Below the pieces are notes generated by a model. The model was not told the DNA's origin and ran no database searches. It saw only the letters and a list, made by a program, of their open reading frames with translations. Of a DNA stretch of 64,000 bases, positions 58,332-64,000 are shown in pieces. Source of the stretch: Streptomyces bauhiniae (GTDB taxonomy: Bacteria; Actinomycetota; Actinomycetes; Streptomycetales; Streptomycetaceae); NCBI RefSeq assembly GCF_004784475.1, contig NZ_SRRT01000002.1:620001-684000 (forward strand). The letters are read 5' to 3'. Both the position numbers and the translations under genes were made by a program. Position 1 is the stretch's first letter. The number at the start of each line of letters is the position of its first letter.

Positions 58332-59035
58332 GTCCGGCCTCCTTGTCGGGGGTTCGGTGGGGTCGGGGATCGCACGGGCCGGGTCGCGCCCACCCATGCG
58401 TGGTCGACGCTCCGGGAGAACAGCGCCCTGGGTTCGCCGCGCGGCGCGGGCAGCCCGGCCGCCTGCGTGACCGTCTGCTCCAGCGCCGCCACCGAGACCC
58501 CGGCCGGCGCCCAGGGCTCGTGCCCCACGGGCGTCTCCCAGAGCAGGCCCAGCCGCCTGCTGTACGCCCGCCACCGCGAGGTCAGCCACCCGTCCAGCTC
58601 CGTCGGCTCCACGGGCGCGCCCGGCCGGACGACCAGGCGGTACCCGGCGTCGCCGGTGCGGCGCGTACCGGTGTACGTGACGGTGTCCCCGGTGACGGAG
58701 ACGCGCAGGTCGGCCAGGTGGTACGGCACGCCCAGCGCGCGGCCCGCCAGCAGCGGCGGGCAGGTCACGTCGAGGGAGAGGAACCACACGGCGTCCCCTC
58801 CGCGCACATAAGTCCGCAGGTTGGTCTCCGCGAAGGCGGGCAGCGCGGGCATCCCGAGAACCCGGACGTCGGCCATGAGGAGCGGCGTGAGCGTGACCCA
58901 CGCGGCGTCCTCGAACTCGTCGGCGACCAGCCCCTCGGGCAGCAGCGCCTGGACCGTCGCCGGCGGGTAGGGCCAGCTCAGGAAGGTCTGCGTCAGCCAG
59001 CGGGCCCGCAGGACCGGCACGCGGTTGGCCACCAT
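58328..59035 (-). CDS. DUF2071 (YqjF-like) family protein
   Basis: A 235-aa protein of the DUF2071 family (B. subtilis YqjF type). The family opening LTQTFLSWPYPPATVQALLPEGL is followed by AWVTLTPLLMADVRV, ETNLRTYVR and GVWF-like AVWFLSLDV, then PYHLADLRV. The fold resembles acetoacetate decarboxylase, but no catalytic lysine is certain. Function is unknown. It sits between the small repeat protein and the divergent SDR gene. Confidence 0.85.
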   Translation of the reverse strand: MVANRVPVLRARWLTQTFLSWPYPPATVQALLPEGLVADEFEDAAWVTLTPLLMADVRVLGMPALPAFAETNLRTYVRGGDAVWFLSLDVTCPPLLAGRALGVPYHLADLRVSVTGDTVTYTGTRRTGDAGYRLVVRPGAPVEPTELDGWLTSRWRAYSRRLGLLWETPVGHEPWAPAGVSVAALEQTVTQAAGLPAPRGEPRALFSRSVDHAWVGATRPVRSPTPPNPRQGGRT

Positions 59036-59174
59036 GGACAGCGAGTCCCCTCCGACGGGAGCACGGAAACGCCCTCGATCGGGGCCACCGTGTCCCCGGA
59101 CCGTTCAGGACCGGCCGATATGGGAACTGCGGGAGGTACGCGAGGCGCGCCCCGCCCGCGCCGGCCCTTTACAG

Positions 59175-59199
59175 CAGAACTCGTACAGAACTCGTACAG
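59175..59199 (+). repeat. Tandem direct repeat (CAGAACTCGTA x2) upstream of SDR gene
   Basis: CAGAACTCGTA is repeated head to tail at 59175-59185 and 59186-59196, followed by CAG. It lies 15-40 bases ahead of the SDR start codon. The 11-base period is close to one helical turn, as for a transcription-factor pair of half-sites. Confidence 0.7.
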
Positions 59200-59213
59200 G
59201 AAGAGACCCGGCC

Positions 59214-60014
59214 ATGAACGATCTCAAGCCTCTCGCCCTGGTCACGGGCGCGTCCAGCGGTATCGGCTTCGAGCTGGCCAAGCAGCTTGCCGAGCGCGGC
59301 TACGACCTGATCGTCAACGCCGAGAACGACACCCGGCTGCGGCAGGCGGCCCAGGACATCCGGGCGGAGACCGGGGCGTCGGTGGAGCCGGTCCGGGCCG
59401 ACCTGCGCCATTACGACCAGGCGGAGGAGCTGTGGACGGCGGTCAGCGCGACGGGCCGTCCCCTCGATGTGGCGGTGCTCAACGCGGGGGTGGGCCAGGG
59501 CGGCCCGTTCGCGGAGACCGATCTGGAGGACGAGCTGGAGATCGTCGACCTCAATGTGCGCTCGACCGTGCACCTGGGCAAGCGGGTGGTGCGCGAGATG
59601 GTGTCCCGGGGCCGGGGCCGCATCCTCGTCACCTCGTCCATCGCCTCCACGATGCCCGGCACCTTCCAGGCGGTGTACAACGCGTCGAAGTCGTTCGTGC
59701 AGTCCTTCACCCAGGCGTTGCAGAGCGAGCTGAAGGACACCGGTGTCACCCTGACCGCGCTGATGCCCGGCCCCACCGAGACCGAGTTCTTCCACCGCGC
59801 CGACATGGACGACACGCAGGTCGGCCGCCAGGAGAAGGACGATCCGGCCGAGGTCGCGCGTGAGGGACTGGACGCCCTTTTCGAGGGCAAGGACAAAGTA
59901 ATCGCGGGGTCCGCCAGGACGAAGGCGCAGGGTATGGCCGCCAAGGTGGTCCCCGACAAGCTCAAGGCCGAGGCCCATCGCAGGATGGCCGAACCCGGCT
60001 CGGGCGACGACTGA
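59214..60014 (+). CDS. Short-chain dehydrogenase/reductase
   Basis: A 266-aa classical SDR. The cofactor motif is VTGASSGIGFELAK near residue 10, NAGVG is the NAG motif, and catalytic Ser-Tyr-Lys appear as TSSIAS and YNASKSFV. AENDTRL after the second strand (Glu/Asn rather than Arg) leaves NAD versus NADP open. Substrate unknown. ATG at 59214 begins just before the cofactor motif and has AGGAAGAG upstream. The YbdK-like gene follows after 58 bases. Confidence 0.9.
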   Translation: MNDLKPLALVTGASSGIGFELAKQLAERGYDLIVNAENDTRLRQAAQDIRAETGASVEPVRADLRHYDQAEELWTAVSATGRPLDVAVLNAGVGQGGPFAETDLEDELEIVDLNVRSTVHLGKRVVREMVSRGRGRILVTSSIASTMPGTFQAVYNASKSFVQSFTQALQSELKDTGVTLTALMPGPTETEFFHRADMDDTQVGRQEKDDPAEVAREGLDALFEGKDKVIAGSARTKAQGMAAKVVPDKLKAEAHRRMAEPGSGDD

Positions 60015-60072
60015 CCGATTGGACGCGAGGAAAGAAGGCCGGTCCCCGGACCGGGCAGGGAGGACGGGCCGG

Positions 60073-61170
60073 GTGCGCAGCGTGGGAGTGGAGGAGGAAC
60101 TCCTCCTGGTGGACGCGGAGAGCGGCGAGCCGAGGGCGGTCGCTGCGGCGGTGCTGGCGCAGGCCGGCCACGCCGTCCGGAAGGACGGGGAGCAGGTCTT
60201 CGAGCCGGAGCTGCAACGCCAGCAGCTCGAGTTCGCCACCGCCCCGCAGACCCGCGCCGAGGAACTGGCCGCCGAGATCCGCCGGTGCCGGGCCGAGGCG
60301 GGGCGGCTGGCCGGGCGCACGGGTGCGGCGGTCGCCGCGCTCGGTACTTCTCCCCTGCCGGTCAACCCGACCCTCACTCCGGACCGGCGGTACCACTGGA
60401 TGGCCGACCGCTTCGGGCTGACCCTGTCGGACCAGCTCACCTGCGGGTGTCATGTGCACGTCTCGGTGGACTCGGACGAGGAGGGCGTGGCTGTACTGGA
60501 CCGCATCCGCCCCTGGCTGCCGGTCCTGCTCGCGCTGAGCGCCAACTCCCCCTTCTGGCAGGGCCAGGACAGCTCCTACAACAGCTACCGCAGCCAGATG
60601 TGGGGCCGCTGGCCCTCGGCCGGGCCGACGGACGTCTTCGGCTCCGCCGACCGGTACCACGAGCAGGTACGGGACTTGGTCGGCACCGGCGTGCTGCGGG
60701 ACACCGGGATGATCTACTTCGACGCCCGGCTCTCCGCCCAGTACCCCACGGTCGAGATCCGGGTCGCCGACGTCTGTCTGGACCCGGACACCACGGTCCT
60801 GCTGGCCCTGCTGTGCCGCGCGCTCGTGGAGACGGCCGCCCGCGAGTGGCAGGCGGGTGAACCCCCGGCCCGGCTCAGCACCTCCCTGGTCCGGCTCGCC
60901 GCCTGGCAGGCCGCCCGCTTCGGCCTGGAGGAGCACCTGCTGCACCCCCTGACCATGCGTCCGGCCCCGGCGGAGACGGTGGTGCGCGCGCTCTTCGACC
61001 ACGTACGCGACGCCCTGGACGACCACGGCGACGCCAAGGGCGTCCAGGACACCCTCGCGGGCCTGCTGAAGCACGGCAACGGCGCGATGATCCAGCGCGC
61101 GATCCTGGCCCGCACGGACAGTCTCCGCGCGGTCGTCACCGAGTGCGTACGCCGCACCGGCGAGGAATGA
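60073..61170 (+). CDS. Carboxylate-amine ligase (YbdK/GCS2 family)
   Basis: A 365-aa glutamate-cysteine-ligase-like enzyme of the GCS2 family. The start RSVGVEEELLLVDAESGEP is the catalytic-loop signature; CGCHVHVSVDS, YNSYRSQMWGRWPSAGPTDVF, and PTVEIRVADVC follow. E. coli YbdK has weak gamma-glutamylcysteine ligase activity, but actinobacteria use mycothiol, so the physiological amide is unknown. GTG at 60073 has GGGAGG at 60058-60063; an upstream TTG start would add 18 basic residues. Stops three bases from the convergent MFS gene. Confidence 0.9.
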   Translation: MRSVGVEEELLLVDAESGEPRAVAAAVLAQAGHAVRKDGEQVFEPELQRQQLEFATAPQTRAEELAAEIRRCRAEAGRLAGRTGAAVAALGTSPLPVNPTLTPDRRYHWMADRFGLTLSDQLTCGCHVHVSVDSDEEGVAVLDRIRPWLPVLLALSANSPFWQGQDSSYNSYRSQMWGRWPSAGPTDVFGSADRYHEQVRDLVGTGVLRDTGMIYFDARLSAQYPTVEIRVADVCLDPDTTVLLALLCRALVETAAREWQAGEPPARLSTSLVRLAAWQAARFGLEEHLLHPLTMRPAPAETVVRALFDHVRDALDDHGDAKGVQDTLAGLLKHGNGAMIQRAILARTDSLRAVVTECVRRTGEE

Positions 61171-61173
61171 CCC

Positions 61174-62478
61174 TCAGGCGGCGGTGACGAGGACGGCGGC
61201 CGGGTCCTTGGCCGCCGGCACCGGCGCGGAGGTCCACCGGCCGCGCAGCAGGTGGCCCGCGCCGACCGTGGCGGCGATGAGCAGCCCGCCCGCGACCAGG
61301 GCGCCCCGCGCCCCGGCGTGCTGCATCAGCAGGCCCAGCACCGGCGGACCCGCGAGTCCCCAGAGGGTGGAGACGGTGCTCCAGACGCCGAGCACCCGGC
61401 CCCGCAGACGGGGCGGCGGGTCGGTCTGGAGGACGGTCGTCCCGGCGGTGTCCGAGACCGATTCCACGACGGCCATGGGCAGCACGAGCACCAGCAGCAC
61501 CGCGAGCGACGGCGCGAGTCCGGCCACCACCTGGAGCAGACCCCCGGCCGCGGCGAGCAGACCGACCAGCCGGACCGACGGCTTGCGCAGCCGAGCGGCC
61601 AGCACCGCGCCGACGATGCCCCCGGCGGCGAGCACCGTGGAGACCGTGCCGAACGACCCGGCCCCGCCGGCGAGCGGCCCGGTGACCAGGACCGCCAGGG
61701 TGAGCGCGTAGTTGCGGCCGAACACCGCGCTGATCCCGGTGATGCCCGCGAGAGCCACCAGGCGCGGGCGGCGCACGAAGAAGAGCAGCCCTTCCCTGGC
61801 GCTCATGTCCGGCTTCGAGGCGCGGTCCGGGGTGGCGGGCTCGGTGTGTCGCAGGGGCCGCAGGAAGGGGATCACGGCCGCGACGAACAGGAAGGACAGC
61901 GCGTTCGCCGCGTAGGCGGAGGCCGTCCCGAGCAGGCCGACGGTGACTCCGGCCAGCGCCGCGCCCGCGAGCCGCCCGGCGCTGTGCACCAGGGAGCCCA
62001 CGCCGATGGCGGAGGGCACGTCCTCGGCGCGTACGAGGTCGTTGCCGAGCAGCGAGCAGGCCGGTCCGTCGACGGTGGCGACGAGACCGGTCACGGCGGC
62101 CAGCGCCATGAGCGCGGGCAGGTCGAGCCGGTGCGTGACGACGAGGAACGCCGTGACGAGGGCGACGACGCCGAGGAGCGCCTGGCTGACGGCTGCGGTC
62201 AGCTTGCGCGGCCACCGGTCGACGAAGGTGCCGCCCGCCAGGCCCATCAGCAGTCCGGGGGCCGCCTGTACGGACATGGACAGGCCGGTCGCCGCGGCCG
62301 AGCCGGTGATCTGGAGCACCAGCAGGTTCTGGACCGTGAGCTGCATCCAGGTGCCGGTGTTGGAGACGAGGTGGGCGACGGACCACCACCGCATGCTGGG
62401 GTACTTCAGGGAACGCCAGGGCGAGGAGGCGTCGGTGAGCGCACGCGGGCGCGGGGCACCGGCGGAGGAGAAGGACAT
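61174..62478 (-). CDS. MFS transporter (EntS-like MFS_3 family)
   Basis: A 434-aa, 12-helix major facilitator. SMRWWSVAHLVSNTGTWMQLTVQNLLV is the MFS_3 opening shared with EntS/Bcr-type exporters, and motif A is present as GGTFVDRWPRKL after helix 2. MSAREGLLFFVRRPRL is the central cytoplasmic loop. MFS_3 proteins usually export siderophores, antibiotics or other small molecules. It is far from the NRPS genes, and no gene beside it points to a substrate. Confidence 0.88.
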   Translation of the reverse strand: MSFSSAGAPRPRALTDASSPWRSLKYPSMRWWSVAHLVSNTGTWMQLTVQNLLVLQITGSAAATGLSMSVQAAPGLLMGLAGGTFVDRWPRKLTAAVSQALLGVVALVTAFLVVTHRLDLPALMALAAVTGLVATVDGPACSLLGNDLVRAEDVPSAIGVGSLVHSAGRLAGAALAGVTVGLLGTASAYAANALSFLFVAAVIPFLRPLRHTEPATPDRASKPDMSAREGLLFFVRRPRLVALAGITGISAVFGRNYALTLAVLVTGPLAGGAGSFGTVSTVLAAGGIVGAVLAARLRKPSVRLVGLLAAAGGLLQVVAGLAPSLAVLLVLVLPMAVVESVSDTAGTTVLQTDPPPRLRGRVLGVWSTVSTLWGLAGPPVLGLLMQHAGARGALVAGGLLIAATVGAGHLLRGRWTSAPVPAAKDPAAVLVTAA

Positions 62479-62847
62479 GATGGCGTACCCGGTGGAACAG
62501 GCCCGGTCGCGGTGACGCGCGCGGGTCTCGGCGGAGGCGGCGGAGCCGCGGGCCCTCGTCGGCCTGCGCGGTGGTTCCGCCGGAACTGTCGGCTGCCGCG
62601 GCGGGTGTCACCAAGGGGACCTGCCCGGCCTGCGGCCCGACCATCGTGGCAGACCCGTACTCCTCCCCCGGTCCGCCGCCTGTGACGTTCGCGTACGGTC
62701 AGCCACCGCACCCGCGTCTGCCTGCGCCTTCGCCCGTAGGGTGCGGTTCGTCACAGAAGGCACCCCGGACACACGAGCACCTCCCGCGCGTCGGGGGACG
62801 CGGGGGAGGTCGCCGTGGGTGGTGCTGTTCTCGCGGAGCGAGTGTGC
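62479..62847. other. 369-base gap upstream of the MFS gene, with gas-vesicle operon terminator
   Basis: No credible gene; frames here are Arg/Pro-rich and lack ribosome sites. The right part holds the strong hairpin at 62779-62810 that ends the leftward gas-vesicle operon. The left part must contain the promoter of the MFS gene, but no clear -35/-10 pair stands out. Confidence 0.55.
62779..62810 (-). terminator. Terminator hairpin downstream of gas-vesicle operon
   Basis: ACCTCCCGCGCGTC and GACGCGGGGGAGGT form a 14-bp stem with one mismatch and a GGGG loop, 38 bases past the stop of the last leftward gene. Strong GC hairpin without U-tract, typical for Streptomyces. Confidence 0.8.
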
Positions 62848-63258
62848 TCAGATCCGGCCCTTGGCCAGTCGGGTCAGCGGGCCCATCGGGGGCTTGGCCG
62901 TCGTGCGGCCTATCGCGAAGGCCGCTCCGGCGACGCCCGCCACACCGGCCGCGGCCGCGGCGGCGACCGCCTTGCGGTGCTTGATGACCGTCCACGCGGT
63001 GCCCGCGGCCTGGACAGCCTTGGCGGTGTTGGCCGCGACGACCTGCTGGCCGGTCTGCAGACCGGCGACGGCCGCGCGGCTCACGCGCTGGGTGGTGTCA
63101 CCGACCGACTGGGCGGTGGAGACCGTCGACTTCTTGGCCTCCTGCGCCTGCTCCTTGGCGTTGCCGGCCGTCGCCCGCGCCGTGGCGGTGCGGGAGGAGG
63201 CGGCCTTCTTGGCACTCGCCGCGGTGGTGCTCCTGCTGCTCTTTTTGTCGTCAGTCAT
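62848..63258 (-). CDS. Ala/Lys-rich protein at the end of the gas-vesicle operon
   Basis: A 136-aa protein. Residues 1-50 are Lys, Ser, Thr and Ala rich (TTAASAKKAASSRTATARA), histone H1- or phasin-like and likely helical or disordered. The middle is amphipathic (TGQQVVAANTAKAVQAAGTAW), and residues 98-117 (AVAAAAAAGVAGVAGAAFAIG) form one hydrophobic stretch. I recognise no enzyme domain. It starts 48 bases after the gvpK stop in the same direction and ends at the operon terminator, so it is likely cotranscribed with gvp genes; a surface role on vesicles or membranes is a guess. Confidence 0.7.
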   Translation of the reverse strand: MTDDKKSSRSTTAASAKKAASSRTATARATAGNAKEQAQEAKKSTVSTAQSVGDTTQRVSRAAVAGLQTGQQVVAANTAKAVQAAGTAWTVIKHRKAVAAAAAAGVAGVAGAAFAIGRTTAKPPMGPLTRLAKGRI

Positions 63259-63305
63259 AGTGCCCTACTGTCCTTTCCCCCGGCGGCAAAACAGGTTTTC
63301 GGAAT

Positions 63306-63611
63306 TCACAGGTCTCGGGGAAGCAACGATCCCAACGGCCCGAGATCCAGATTCAGTTCGTCCATTGTCAGGTTGTATCGCTCACACAGTTCTTCCATGC
63401 GTTCCTGGAGAATCATCAGCGTCATACCGATGCGTTCTTCCTGGTCCTCTTCGAGATCTCCCTGGTCCACCCGGTGAATGGCGGTGCGCTCCATGAGCTG
63501 GCGCAGCAATTCAACAATGGTGAGGACCAGCTTCATCAGATCCCGTTCCACGGTGTCGGGGTCCGTCCGCATATGGGCGGCCAGCGCGTTCGCGGGTGTT
63601 TCCGGCGTCAT
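63306..63611 (-). CDS. gvpK: Gas vesicle protein K
   Basis: A 101-aa GvpK. The family core is visible as DLMKLVLTIVELLRQLMERTAIHRVD, then ERIGMTLMILQERMEELCERYNLTMDELNLDLGPLGSLL. GvpK is an accessory protein needed for gas-vesicle assembly in many bacteria. ATG overlaps the gvpS stop (ATGA). Streptomycetes carry gvp operons whose role is unclear because floating vesicles are rarely seen. Confidence 0.93.
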   Translation of the reverse strand: MTPETPANALAAHMRTDPDTVERDLMKLVLTIVELLRQLMERTAIHRVDQGDLEEDQEERIGMTLMILQERMEELCERYNLTMDELNLDLGPLGSLLPRDL

Positions 63612-63844
63612 CGCTCCTCCTCGGGGCGGGCACGCGGCGGCATGATGGCGGGGCCCGGCGCGTCCCCCGTGATCGAGCGGATGACCGCGCGCAGGTTGAT
63701 GTGCACCAGGTCGACGTCGGCGATGCTCAGCACGATGTCGCCGGTGAGCACCGCCCCGCCGTTCAGCAGCCGGTCCAGCAGGTCGATCAGGGCGACGGGC
63801 GGCTGTCCGACCGGCTCGGCGTCCTGTCCGTTCGCGGGCCGCAT
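63608..63844 (-). CDS. gvpS: Gas vesicle protein GvpS/GvpJ (GvpA-like)
   Basis: A 78-aa protein with the GvpA-type shell fold: VALIDLLDRLLNGGAVLTGDIVLSIADVDLVHINLRAVI. The C-terminal tail is Pro/Arg/Glu-rich, not the GvpA tail, so it is a minor GvpJ/GvpS homologue; its place between gvpL and gvpK matches gvpS in streptomycete operons. ATG at 63844 is 2 bases beyond the gvpL stop; a TTG at 63850 would overlap it. Confidence 0.88.
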   Translation of the reverse strand: MRPANGQDAEPVGQPPVALIDLLDRLLNGGAVLTGDIVLSIADVDLVHINLRAVIRSITGDAPGPAIMPPRARPEEER

Positions 63845-63846
63845 GC

Positions 63847-64000
63847 TCAACTCGTGACCCCGCCCGCGAAGGAGTACGGCGCCCAGGGCCCGGTCACCTC
63901 GATGGTGACACCGGGGAGGTCCGAGGCGAGCGCGGCCAGCTCGGTACGGAACCGCTCCACGTCCTGCCGGGGCACGAGGTACGCCTCGTTGGCCACGTTC
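63847..64000 (-). CDS. gvpL: Gas vesicle protein GvpL/GvpF (partial, 5' end outside window)
   Basis: Only the last 51 residues are visible: NVANEAYLVPRQDVERF, then GVTIEVTGPWAPYSFAGG. ExTGPWxPYSF is the C-terminal signature of GvpL/GvpF proteins, which bind or chaperone the shell protein during vesicle assembly. Order gvpL-gvpS-gvpK supports GvpL. The start lies beyond the window. Confidence 0.88.
   Translation of the reverse strand, partial: NVANEAYLVPRQDVERFRTELAALASDLPGVTIEVTGPWAPYSFAGGVTS

Noticed and set aside
61174..62478. MFS exporter as the efflux pump of the NRPS product
   Set aside because: It is about 19 kb away behind unrelated operons; nothing in sequence ties it to the cluster.
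62479..62985. Plus-strand open frames upstream of the MFS gene and opposite the Ala/Lys-rich protein
   Set aside because: They run through the terminator hairpin and antisense to a credible gene, with low-complexity Arg/Pro translations.

Overview
The window is high-GC DNA (roughly 70% or more) with the coding style of an actinomycete, almost certainly Streptomyces. The signs are GTG starts, 4-bp GTGA and ATGA overlaps, a conservon (cvnABCDE), a streptomycete-type gas-vesicle operon, a DmdR/DtxR-type iron box and one rare TTA leucine codon in a specialised-metabolism gene. No insertion sequences, integrases, CRISPR arrays or rRNA genes were seen. The only RNA gene found is a tRNA for selenocysteine.

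Layout. 1-4824: a partial di-Mop (molybdate-binding) protein, then the whole selenocysteine machinery: selD, tRNA-Sec on the opposite strand, selB and selA. 4950-8751: an iron-box-controlled siderophore-binding lipoprotein, an alpha/beta hydrolase, a GNAT and a polytopic membrane protein. 8865-15463: a membrane-anchored Moco oxidoreductase with an internal twin-arginine motif (SCO3746-like), a small membrane protein, a methyltransferase, two glycosyltransferases, an OmpR-type two-component system and an NDP-sugar epimerase. 15543-19606: a DUF5709 protein, a hydantoin-racemase-like protein with an NCS1 permease, their divergent GntR regulator with a perfect palindrome between them, and an SRPBCC protein.

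19603-42027 is the centrepiece: two NRPS genes (4763-aa class and 2503 aa) plus an MbtH gene. The first enzyme reads C(starter)-A-T-C-A-T-C-A-T-C-A-T-E and the second C-A-T-C-A-T-R, six modules ending in a thioester reductase. Specificity residues read by eye predict X-Gln-X'-D-Gln-X-Phe, probably N-acylated and released as an aldehyde or alcohol. The closest precedent I know of is the flavopeptin lipopeptide aldehydes of Streptomyces. A TTA codon at residue 55 of the first NRPS suggests bldA-dependent timing.

42694-48465: a P450 reading toward a complete conservon (cvnA-E), separated from it by a 13-bp-stem terminator. The conservon P450 lacks the ExxR arginine. 48968-54280: an operon with a NamZ-type N-acetylmuramidase lacking a signal peptide, a double-GNAT protein and a sugar ABC importer without its own ATPase, probably a cell-wall sugar salvage system. 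54290-58172: a UbiA prenyltransferase divergent from a type III PKS / methyltransferase / FAD-hydroxylase operon resembling srsABC of S. griseus. 58179-62478: a 50-aa repeat protein, a DUF2071 protein, an SDR, a YbdK-like ligase and an MFS exporter. 62779-64000: the end of a gas-vesicle operon (gvpL partial, gvpS, gvpK, and an Ala/Lys-rich protein) closed by a strong hairpin.

Domain and active-site calls come from motifs read in translation. No database search was possible. Domain boundaries are approximate.
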